NCBI GenBank assembly: GCA_023473845.1 | Contig: JAMCYA010000033.1 | Location: forward strand, 1 to 13,706 | DNA: 13,706 nucleotides | Direction of reading: 5' to 3' | From: Patescibacteria group bacterium | GTDB lineage: Bacteria > Patescibacteriota > Doudnabacteria > UBA920 | Shown here: positions 1 through 5,641 of the stretch, piece after piece | How the letters are laid out: each line of letters begins with the position of its first letter | Position numbering within the stretch: position 1 is the first letter of the stretch | Notes under the pieces: generated by a model | What the model was told of the DNA's origin: nothing | What the model saw: only the letters and a program-made list of their open reading frames with translations | Databases searched by the model: none | Position numbers and translations under genes: made by a program

Positions 1-24
1 CGAGTAACTATAAAGTTGTACATT
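1..24. repeat. 24-bp inverted repeat, left arm
   Basis: This is a perfect reverse complement of 579-602. The match stops after base 24 on the inner side. On the outer side it reaches base 1, so it may extend beyond the window. It lies inside the recombinase reading frame. Confidence 0.85.
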
Positions 25-401
25 ATTAAAATCATGCTGCGCGCCGTGGGATTGTCTGTCGACAAGTTTTCTGCCACAAAATGGAAAGTAAATCCCTGTT
101 GGATTAATTCGTAAATTTTCGCCTGGTCAAAGGGATTGCGCGCGCTCCTGTCAACCGAATGGAAAATTAAATGTTTGACGCCCGACTTTTTGAATTCTTC
201 GAGCATGGCCCTGAAGATAGGGCGGTTCAGTTCGGAAGCGCTATCTACTTCCGTGAACTGCTTCATGATTTCTAAATCCCTGCGCTCGGCAAATAATTTT
301 GTCTGCCGAGCCTGTTCTTCCAGCGACATCCCCTCGGTTTGCCTCTCGCTGGAAACTCTGATGTAGGCAAACGCGCTTTTGTCACTCGTGTTTTGGTTCA
401 T
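1..401 (-). CDS. Serine recombinase, N-terminal catalytic domain (partial, runs off left edge)
   Basis: The first 133 residues of a serine site-specific recombinase (resolvase/invertase catalytic domain) read from ATG 399-401 to the window edge. Residues 12-21 (AYIRVSSERQ) carry the catalytic serine, S17 by family position. The stretch HSVDRSARNPFD (81-92) matches the conserved D-R-x-x-R helix whose arginines complete the active site. The order YxRVS, then ExxSA (about 51-56), then DRxxRN is as in large serine recombinases, so a DNA-binding C-terminal part is expected outside the window. The last codons (M-Y-N-F-I-V-T) lie inside the inverted repeat 1-24, and the usual conserved residues after I-M-x-x-F are not seen. 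The frame may therefore be correct, inverted or an assembly joint at this point. No Shine-Dalgarno is evident. The likely role is integration, excision or inversion of the element. Confidence 0.88.
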   Translation of the reverse strand, partial: MNQNTSDKSAFAYIRVSSERQTEGMSLEEQARQTKLFAERRDLEIMKQFTEVDSASELNRPIFRAMLEEFKKSGVKHLIFHSVDRSARNPFDQAKIYELIQQGFTFHFVAENLSTDNPTARSMILIMYNFIVT

Positions 402-473
402 ATATTTTTAGCTGACCTGACGCTTTTGAAATAGCGACAAAACAAAAACGCCAGACCTGAAACTGCTTTTGTT

Positions 474-551
474 GCTACACAATAACAGTGGTCTGACGCT
501 TATTTTAGAATACTCTAAAATATAAGCCGCTTCAAGCTGTTATTGTGTAGC
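474..551. repeat. Nested cruciform upstream of recombinase gene (possible att site or operator)
   Basis: The outer arms are GCTACACAATAACAG (474-488) and its perfect reverse complement (537-551). The inner arms are GCTTATTTTAGA (498-509) and TCTAAAATATAAGC (514-527), complementary apart from two extra bases. The structure lies just upstream of the serine recombinase and covers its putative promoter. That is where attachment sites or autoregulatory operators of such genes often lie. Shorter related words (CTGACGCTT, CCTGAAACTGCTTTT) recur between 410 and 505. Confidence 0.7.
507..535 (-). promoter_or_regulatory. Candidate sigma70 promoter for the recombinase gene
   Basis: Read on the minus strand, TTGAAG (530-535) and TATTCT (507-512) are 17 bp apart. 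The start of transcription would fall near 500, giving a leader of about 100 nt. Both boxes sit inside the cruciform loop region, so formation or protein binding of the dyad would block the promoter. Confidence 0.4.
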
Positions 552-578
552 TATTTAATTGTAAAGCGTTATTTTGGG

Positions 579-602
579 AATGTACAACTTTATAGTTACT
601 CG
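579..602. repeat. 24-bp inverted repeat, right arm
   Basis: Perfect reverse complement of bases 1-24. Together the two arms bracket a 554-bp segment holding the recombinase promoter, the cruciform and the catalytic domain. The right arm overlaps the first GTTAC dyad that starts at 595. Confidence 0.85.
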
Positions 603-748
603 GTTACCAAAGGTATTAAACTTAACAGCTCATGCTTTAAAATGGTAACCGAAAGGTAACAGGGGCAAAAAATGAGCCAGTTACTTGACTGTTACTTTAA
701 ATCTGTTAACTTTAATGCCAAATAACATTTTGGTAACCGAGTAACCGA
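595..748. repeat. GTTAC/GTAAC dyad cluster between recombinase and ATPase genes
   Basis: A perfect 17-bp inverted repeat, GTTACTCGGTTACCAAA at 595-611 with its complement at 729-745, encloses further copies of the core. CGGTTACCA (601-609) pairs with TGGTAACCG (643-651). GGTAAC, GTTACT, GTTACT and GTTAAC follow between 655 and 711, and the right arm itself holds two GTAAC words. The spacing is irregular, so these are not a CRISPR array. They could be binding sites for an element-encoded protein, iterons, or recombination sites. No gene is seen here. Confidence 0.7.
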
Positions 749-751
749 TTC

Positions 752-2257
752 CTAAAAAGGTATCTCGTCAGCTAGTTCCTCAAGGGTCTTGAACGGCTGT
801 TCGTTCCGCGGTTTGTCCTTCTCTTCCATTGGGATTCCTTGGCGCTCAAGTAGTTCCTTGATCTTGCTTCGGTCCAGCAGGCAAACCCTGACATTCTCGC
901 TTCCAAACTTCATTTGCTCCGTTTTTCCTGCTAATACCCCTGCAATCCTCAGCTGGTTGGTTACCCACTTGCCCCTGCGGTTCTTATTTTTGTCTTCCCC
1001 AAGCCACCCGAAAATATCGGAGTCATAGGCCACTAAATATTCACTAATCCTCCTAATGGGGTAATAATCCATTTCGACACCGTCTCCACCGAGCAGGTCA
1101 TAAAGGGCTTTGAGCAGGGTCGGTGTGACAACGACTTCGGTCTCGATATCCTTTTTTCTGCTTTCCGTCTGCAAGGCCAATTCCCTGACTTTTTGGTAGA
1201 TGTCGCCGCCCACGCAAGTAGCTATAGCAAGAATCGGCCTCCACAATTCCCATGACCTGCCAAGCAGCTCGTCATCGGTCAGTTTTTGGTAAGCCCTCTC
1301 AATGTCTCCATGATAAGTCAGCGCTGCCCGGTATAGGTTATTTCTAGTGTGCTGCCAGCGTGGAGAGGCCTCGTCGACTTCCTGATTAACGACAGCCTTG
1401 TTCACTGAACGTAGCATTATTATGGGGATGCAGCGCGAAGCCAAACTTGCAGGAAGGCCCTGAATTCCGGCGATGACTTTCGGCGAATAAGCTTCGAACC
1501 TTTTTAACTCCCAGTTGCCCCCACTTCTCTTTTGCTCTGACTTGCCGACATACGCGCCCCGCTTGTAGCCGGAATTAAGCATCGCGAGAATCGTCTTGCT
1601 TTCTTCGTCTTTAGCTTGTTGTAGCTTTTCTACCTCGTCCAGGCAACAGGTGGAGTGGCTGTCGTGGACTAAGCGAATCAAATATGACGGCGTGCTGTTT
1701 ACGCTTAGTTCCCCGTTAAAGGAAAGCGCGGCTATGAGAGTCATGCATTTTGTCTTGCCAGTACCGGCGTTGCCGTTCAAATGAACATAGGGGTAGCTCG
1801 GAAACATCCTGTGGAAATAAGTGCCGATAACCCAAAGCGATGTAAAATCATGCCATCCCTCCCCGTGAAAATCTACATGGCTTTTAAGCTTTTGCACTAT
1901 TTCCGAATGCAGTTCTCCCATGCTCAACACGGCATCGCCAGACAAAAATTTTTCCAAATCTCCCGCGTCCCAAGTCGCCGAGCGCAAAAACGGCTTTCTT
2001 TCGGCTATGATTGAATATTTGTACAGCATTTCAGGGGTAAATGGGATTTTAAGTTTATCCGAGCTTACCAAATATTGGTGCTCGTTAAATTTAAAACCCT
2101 CCAGTTCCTTATAGGTAATCGCAATATATGCGGATTCTCCTTTAAAATCTTGCGCTCCATTTATGATAATAGGCGTTTGTTCCTTGTTATCGTCCAACTC
2201 TTTTTCCGGCTCGGCATCTGCCAGTGAAGCCGGAGCTTGATTGATGTGATTAGTCAT
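752..2257 (-). CDS. DUF3631/D5-like P-loop ATPase (putative replicative helicase of a mobile element)
   Basis: A 501-residue protein with a central ATPase core. Walker A is GNAGTGKT at 162-169. Walker B is CCLDEVE at 204-210, with D207 and E208. A later stretch SLASRCIPIIMLR (271-283) fits the L-x-x-R-x-I-x-I-x-L-R segment of the DUF3631/D5 helicase-primase group. Residues 373-475 look like a C-terminal winged-helix region. The N-terminal 120 residues are acidic and give no recognisable primase motif. Such proteins replicate plasmids, phages and integrative elements in the cytoplasm. The start ATG overlaps the stop of the small upstream gene (ATGACTAA), suggesting translational coupling. The family call is by motif recall. 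Helicase activity itself is inferred. Confidence 0.75.
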   Translation of the reverse strand: MTNHINQAPASLADAEPEKELDDNKEQTPIIINGAQDFKGESAYIAITYKELEGFKFNEHQYLVSSDKLKIPFTPEMLYKYSIIAERKPFLRSATWDAGDLEKFLSGDAVLSMGELHSEIVQKLKSHVDFHGEGWHDFTSLWVIGTYFHRMFPSYPYVHLNGNAGTGKTKCMTLIAALSFNGELSVNSTPSYLIRLVHDSHSTCCLDEVEKLQQAKDEESKTILAMLNSGYKRGAYVGKSEQKRSGGNWELKRFEAYSPKVIAGIQGLPASLASRCIPIIMLRSVNKAVVNQEVDEASPRWQHTRNNLYRAALTYHGDIERAYQKLTDDELLGRSWELWRPILAIATCVGGDIYQKVRELALQTESRKKDIETEVVVTPTLLKALYDLLGGDGVEMDYYPIRRISEYLVAYDSDIFGWLGEDKNKNRRGKWVTNQLRIAGVLAGKTEQMKFGSENVRVCLLDRSKIKELLERQGIPMEEKDKPRNEQPFKTLEELADEIPF

Positions 2258-2378
2258 TTGACCCTTTCTCTCTGGCGGCTTTTTCGTCGTAAATTTCTAG
2301 AATACTGTACACATATTCAAGAAGCTCCTCCGAAAACACACCGCCAGGGCTTAATAATTTCTGGTCGTCATTATCCAT
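2250..2378 (-). CDS. Small acidic protein, 42 aa, coupled to the ATPase gene
   Basis: ATG at 2376-2378 opens a 42-residue frame, MDNDDQKLLSPGG onward, ending EKGSND. It is rich in Asp and Glu, with a probable amphipathic helix at FSEELLEYVYSILEIYDEKA. The stop TAA (2250-2252) overlaps the ATPase start by 8 bases, an arrangement typical of co-translated genes. An in-frame stop directly precedes the ATG, so it cannot extend upstream. No clear Shine-Dalgarno is visible. The function is unknown; it may be an accessory or regulatory partner of the ATPase. Confidence 0.5.
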   Translation of the reverse strand: MDNDDQKLLSPGGVFSEELLEYVYSILEIYDEKAAREKGSND

Positions 2379-2393
2379 TTAATAGGGGGGCGC

Positions 2394-2422
2394 TTGATAA
2401 AAAATGCATAAAAAAACCCCAA
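2394..2422 (-). promoter_or_regulatory. Weak candidate promoter for the minus-strand ATPase operon
   Basis: On the minus strand TTGGGG (2417-2422) lies 17 bp from TATCAA (2394-2399), putting the start about 9 nt before the small gene's ATG. The -35 box is poor, so this is only a candidate. Confidence 0.25.
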
Positions 2423-2467
2423 TTTTTATCGGTATATTTAATAAAATAAATATCAATAAAAATCGGG
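2417..2467. repeat. Imperfect AT-rich palindrome upstream of the ATPase operon
   Basis: CCCCAATTTTTATCGGTATATTTA (split by one or two mismatched bases) faces TAAATATCAATAAAAATCGGG across a short A/T loop. The rest of the 2379-2686 intergenic stretch is very AT-rich. It includes an A-tract/T-tract dyad around 2625-2653 and a short GGGC...GCCC dyad at 2478-2510. It contains no gene that I can see. An origin or a regulatory role is possible but not shown. Confidence 0.45.
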
Positions 2468-2686
2468 ATTCTTAAATGGGCTTGTACAGATACGCAACTT
2501 TAATCTGCCCAAAATATTAGAATCATGCAGCCATGAATAAGATTGAAAATTTTACATAGATTTTTTAGAAAATTATTAGTACCCTACACTTTATACCCAG
2601 GGCCAATCGTTTGTCAAGCGAAAAAATAAAAAAAATTTGGAATTTATTTTTTTGTTAACATTATTAGCACCCCAGTATTATATAAG

Positions 2687-2715
2687 TTTACAAAAAGCCC
2701 TGAAAAAGCTATAAT
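2687..2715 (+). promoter_or_regulatory. Strong sigma70-type promoter
   Basis: TTTACA (2687-2692), a 17-bp spacer and TATAAT (2710-2715) are nearly consensus. Transcription would start near 2721, at the beginning of the hairpin-rich leader. A second possible pair (TTGTTA 2652-2657, TATTAT 2676-2681, spacer 18) lies just upstream. Confidence 0.7.
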
Positions 2716-2721
2716 TTAAGC

Positions 2722-2900
2722 ACAATTCAGCCTAAACTCGCAGGTTAAAAGCTGCGGGCATGGCACAATAATAAAATCCTACGCGAATTATGGTGGTCTT
2801 CTGACCAGCACTTATTCGCGTAGGTTCACGCCCGAAAGGGTGTGGGGTAGTCCGAAAGGGTTGCCGCTGGCTCGGAAGGCCTCTTTAATTTCCGGCCAGC
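2722..2900 (+). ncRNA. Structured leader RNA of unknown class
   Basis: About 180 nt between a near-consensus promoter and the first small membrane protein gene are filled with hairpins. CGCAG 2739-2743 pairs with CTGCG 2752-2756. CCTACGCGAAT 2778-2788 pairs perfectly with 2814-2824 around an inner GGTC/GACC stem (2795-2806). CACGCCC-GAAA-GGGTGTG (2827-2844) has a GNRA tetraloop. A weaker AGTCC-GAAA-GGGTT stem follows (2849-2862). GCTGGC-t-CGGAA (2866-2877) pairs with TTCCG-GCCAGC (2890-2900). The last hairpin ends one base before the AGAAAGGG ribosome-binding site, and no U-run follows it. Control of translation is therefore more likely than termination. It matches none of the riboswitch, SRP, tmRNA or RNase P consensus sequences I can recall. 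Confidence 0.6.
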
Positions 2901-2917
2901 AGAAAGGGTAAAATTTT

Positions 2918-3112
2918 ATGTGGCAAATGGTCTTGGGTTTATTTCTTTTGGTCGGAACTTTAACCAGAGACAATTTTGGTTTTGTCGGTGGAAGCGGCGG
3001 CCAGGTTATAGGTTACAATTTCGCCTCGGCGGCGATGATTATAGTCGGCTGTTGGTTGATTTATTACGGCTACAAAAAAACCAAAGCTAAAAATTCCCAA
3101 AAAAGTAATTAA
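2918..3112 (+). CDS. Small membrane protein, 64 aa
   Basis: A short protein with two hydrophobic segments, about residues 3-16 and 38-52, joined by a glycine-rich loop (GFVGGSGGQ). It ends in a basic tail (KKTKAKNSQKSN), which suggests both ends face the cytoplasm. Ribosome-binding site AGAAAGGG lies 9 nt before the ATG, directly after the structured leader. A second small membrane protein gene follows after 15 nt, so the two are probably one transcription unit. Reading frames on the opposite strand here lack such signals. I do not recognise the family. Size and topology would fit a holin-like, toxin-like or conjugation-accessory protein, but nothing in the sequence decides this. Confidence 0.6.
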   Translation: MWQMVLGLFLLVGTLTRDNFGFVGGSGGQVIGYNFASAAMIIVGCWLIYYGYKKTKAKNSQKSN

Positions 3113-3127
3113 AGGATAAAAATTTCT

Positions 3128-3364
3128 ATGGTGTTTACTATTGCACTCGGAATTGTCCTTGCCGTAATTATTTTGGCGATTTTGATATATGGGGGCGCAT
3201 TTATGATTAGCGTTATTGAGGAAATAAAAGACAGGATAACACATCCTATTCCAAAAGAAGTCAATGATGCCGTCGAAAAAGCGCTTAGGGAAAATAACGC
3301 TATAACCCCCGGATATCTGAAATCGTTAAAAGAGCAAGGGGCTAAAAAGTCTAAATCAAAATAG
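3128..3364 (+). CDS. Small single-pass membrane protein, 78 aa
   Basis: One strong membrane helix (about residues 3-28, FTIALGIVLAVIILAILIYGG) is followed by a charged cytoplasmic tail of about 50 residues. The tail looks helical (EEIKDRI, DAVEKALRENN) and ends in a lysine-rich stretch (GAKKSKSK). AAAGGA precedes the ATG by about 11 nt. It is the second gene after the strong promoter and structured leader. The family is not recognised. The stretch 3365-3476 beyond it contains no gene that I can support. Confidence 0.6.
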   Translation: MVFTIALGIVLAVIILAILIYGGAFMISVIEEIKDRITHPIPKEVNDAVEKALRENNAITPGYLKSLKEQGAKKSKSK

Positions 3365-3476
3365 GGTAATAATTTTAAAGCAGTTCTCCCTGACACATTA
3401 GGTTGAGCCGAGGGTAGAGTGCCATAGACTACATCAAAAAACGATAAAAGATGTCACTCGGGTCAATTCTGGGGTT

Positions 3477-3599
3477 CTAGGGATGAACCTTGCTGTAGTC
3501 TGTAATGATAATTTGCAACGGCTCATTGCCTTCAATCTCTACTTGGTTTTTGACTTTGCCGATGCTCCGCTCCAAGAGCTCCCTGGTGGCCTGAACCTG
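3477..3599 (-). pseudogene. C-terminal gene remnant (possibly phage small-terminase-like)
   Basis: On the minus strand an open frame ends at TAG 3477-3479 and codes for a protein-like tail, QVQATRELLERSIGK then VKNQVEIEGNEPLQIIITDYS. It begins abruptly at the point where restriction-endonuclease homology starts on the other strand (about 3595-3610), and no start codon is seen. The pattern of a basic helix followed by ...PLQIIITDYS is reminiscent of the tails of phage small-terminase-like proteins, a loose resemblance only. It marks a recombination joint. Confidence 0.35.
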
Positions 3600-3660
3600 C
3601 CCCCTTGCCGGGGGTAAAAACCAATTTAATAATGCATTTCCCGCCGCGCTTGCTTGCTAT

Positions 3661-4611
3661 ATGGCCAGCAAAGCGATAAAGCCAGTCTATTTAAAATTGG
3701 GTGAGGATATGAAAGTTAAACACGAAGAAATTTCCGTGGCTGATATTTTTGGAATCGCACCTGATGCAGCGGAAATCTTTTTTAATTTTGAAGCGGAATA
3801 TCACCCATATCATTCGTTGGTGGTCGGTAAGTTACCCAGGGTGGATCTTGTAACTGTTAAAAAGTCGGCCGGCAAACATGAAGATTTAAGGCCGATCGAA
3901 ATTAAATTGACCACGCTGCCCGACAATCAAACCTCTATGCTGGAGGAGGACTCTTATGGCTGTGAAATTGTCGTTAGGCCTGACTCGATCGTTTATCTTT
4001 CTTTAAGCATTGCCCAAGTATACCAAGAGCATAGAAAAGAATTGCTAGATTTTTTAAATCCGATTTTTAAACAACGAATAAACTGGTCAAAGGCTAATAA
4101 AGTAGTTGGCCATATACCTGCAATTGCACAAGCCATAGACAATTTACTTGTCAATAAAATTTCCGAACAGAAACCATTTTTAATGCAACCAATCTGGAAG
4201 ACCAAAGGTAAGTCTTCAATTTTAGCAGGCAATTGTTTGGATATTTTTGAGTGGAGTGATTTTGCGTTTACGAGATTATTTGTTGATACAGGAAAAATTA
4301 ACGGCAACCCCTCGACGATTACTAGACATTTGCGCTCAATAGTCTGGCTCGGTGCAATGTTGTATGACTTTGCCAAGACAGGCAAGGTAAGCCATAAAAA
4401 AATCATCGACCAGTATACCTACGGTACGAAAAATGATAAAGCTTTTGCAAGTGGAGGTTTGACGACTCATCCGTATATGGAATCACCCGAGCTTACAAAG
4501 CCTCGGGTGAAGAAAGAAGAAATAGCGAAAATAATATTAGGTGGGGGACAAAATCTTTTGAGTCCTGAGCGTCGATTTGACGCTGTGGTTGTAAACAGCT
4601 TTGTAGATTAA
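3661..4611 (+). CDS. HindVP-like type II restriction endonuclease, 5'-truncated
   Basis: 316 residues from the first available ATG. The text matches my memory of the HindVP family: KPVYLKL (7-13), LPRVDLV (58-64), EIKLTTLPDN (80-89), YGCEIVVRPDSIVYL (99-113). VD62 with E80-x-K82 form the PD-(D/E)xK nuclease core. Homology continues upstream of this ATG without a start: the same frame reads GGKNQFNNAFPAALACY from about 3610. It then meets a stop at 3592-3594, with no ATG, GTG or TTG between. The family's first few dozen residues are therefore missing, and there is no ribosome-binding site at 3661. The gene is probably inactive or makes a shortened protein. Its stop overlaps the stop of the convergent methyltransferase by 3 bases, its natural partner. 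HindVP itself cuts GRCGYC; the specificity here is unknown. Confidence 0.75.
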   Translation: MASKAIKPVYLKLGEDMKVKHEEISVADIFGIAPDAAEIFFNFEAEYHPYHSLVVGKLPRVDLVTVKKSAGKHEDLRPIEIKLTTLPDNQTSMLEEDSYGCEIVVRPDSIVYLSLSIAQVYQEHRKELLDFLNPIFKQRINWSKANKVVGHIPAIAQAIDNLLVNKISEQKPFLMQPIWKTKGKSSILAGNCLDIFEWSDFAFTRLFVDTGKINGNPSTITRHLRSIVWLGAMLYDFAKTGKVSHKKIIDQYTYGTKNDKAFASGGLTTHPYMESPELTKPRVKKEEIAKIILGGGQNLLSPERRFDAVVVNSFVD

Positions 4612-5597
4612 GTTCTGGACATTGCTGGAATTAGAAGTTGCGTTTGAATCTGCGATCGTTGCGCGCTCTCTTGTTCTCCGTATTTAACATACTGGGATAA
4701 GCAATCAGCGACATATTTACCCAGATTGACAGGAACCGCATTGCCCAGCATTTGCTCAATGGCGGTCTTTGTGCCGTTGAACTTAAATTCTTTAGGGAAG
4801 GTTTGAATTCGGGCTCTTTCAGAAGTTGTCAAAGACCTAACGTTTTTTAAATCCTTTGCCGTGTCTTTATGATGGATCTTGTACCCTTTCGGTATAGGAC
4901 GATTTACACCTCTGATGGTTGCGCTCGGTTCGTCAATGCTATAAATAGCCCGACGACTGTAATTTCTCGGATGTCTATAATAGTGCTCTACGCCAAACTC
5001 TAATCCCAAATATTTTCTTATTGTAGTAGGCGTGCTTGATAAGTTTTTGTTTAAATAAAAATCTAATACATCGTCCTTGCCGTTTAACTCGCCAATCATA
5101 AAGAACCTTTTTCTTTTCTGAGGCACCCCGCAAAAACTTGCGTCCAAAACTTTTTTGGTTAATCCATATCCAGCAAACCTTAAAATATCTACAGCCTTAG
5201 GGAGCGTTTTTGACTTTAGTATTTGATCTACGTTTTCCATAACGAAGAACCTGGGTTTTATTTCTGCTACGATCTTTGCAAAAGCTAGAGTTAAATCAGC
5301 CCTGCCTCGTGTCTCGTCTCTTTTTCCAGCGTGCGAAAAATCTTGGCAAGGTGGCCCGCCAATTATTACATCAGGGTTAAATTTTGATATTTCTTTGACG
5401 CTTTGCTCTACATCACTTAAATCAAGTTTATATATATTGTGATCATCAAAATTTTCTTTATAAACTTCTATGGCTGGTTCCCAGTTGTCGAAAGCCGCAA
5501 CAACTTTAAAATCTGATTGTTGAAAACCTAGAGAAAGACCGCCGATTCCTGCGAATAGGTCAACAACTTTTAATTTTTTATTGATTATTTTTTTCAT
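4608..5597 (-). CDS. DNA (cytosine-5) methyltransferase of the HindVP-like restriction system
   Basis: A complete 329-residue C5-cytosine methyltransferase. Motif I is DLFAGIGGLSLGF (13-25). Motif IV is GGPPCQDFSHAGKR (80-93) with catalytic C84. Motif VI is MENV (120-123). Motif VIII is QKRKRFF (160-166). Motif X is GNAVPVNLG (285-293). The target-recognition region lies about 185-250. Spacing and length are normal for the family, so the enzyme should be active. It would methylate cytosine in the site cut by the neighbouring endonuclease and so protect the host DNA. It faces the endonuclease tail to tail, and the vsr gene head to head with only 44 bp between starts. No Shine-Dalgarno precedes the ATG. 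Confidence 0.93.
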   Translation of the reverse strand: MKKIINKKLKVVDLFAGIGGLSLGFQQSDFKVVAAFDNWEPAIEVYKENFDDHNIYKLDLSDVEQSVKEISKFNPDVIIGGPPCQDFSHAGKRDETRGRADLTLAFAKIVAEIKPRFFVMENVDQILKSKTLPKAVDILRFAGYGLTKKVLDASFCGVPQKRKRFFMIGELNGKDDVLDFYLNKNLSSTPTTIRKYLGLEFGVEHYYRHPRNYSRRAIYSIDEPSATIRGVNRPIPKGYKIHHKDTAKDLKNVRSLTTSERARIQTFPKEFKFNGTKTAIEQMLGNAVPVNLGKYVADCLSQYVKYGEQESAQRSQIQTQLLIPAMSRT

Positions 5598-5603
5598 ATT
5601 TTA

Positions 5604-5632
5604 TTGCTGTTGCCTATAAATTATATCATAAT
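5604..5632 (+). promoter_or_regulatory. Promoter for vsr, near-leaderless
   Basis: TTGCTG (5604-5609), a 17-bp spacer and CATAAT (5627-5632). The vsr ATG starts only 9 nt after the -10 box, so the mRNA would begin at or next to the start codon. This agrees with the lack of a ribosome-binding site. Confidence 0.5.
5620..5628 (-). promoter_or_regulatory. Extended -10 promoter for the methyltransferase
   Basis: On the minus strand TGA-TATAAT gives a consensus extended -10 element about 22 nt before the methyltransferase ATG, with no good -35. It overlaps the vsr -10 box (5627-5632) by two bases, so the two polymerase sites exclude each other. Confidence 0.6.
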
Positions 5633-5641
5633 TTTAGCGCT

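Noticed and set aside
136..366. Plus-strand open frame of 76 codons
   Set aside because: It lies opposite the serine recombinase, whose motifs are clear on the minus strand.
595..748. CRISPR array
   Set aside because: The repeated words are only 5-9 bases, in both orientations and irregularly spaced, with no cas gene.
2722..2900. Known structural RNA (SRP RNA, tmRNA, RNase P, hammerhead)
   Set aside because: None of the diagnostic conserved sequences of these RNAs that I can recall is present.
2960..3396. Two minus-strand frames opposite the small membrane proteins
   Set aside because: They lack ribosome-binding sites and sensible sequence, while the plus-strand frames follow a strong promoter and have ribosome-binding sites.
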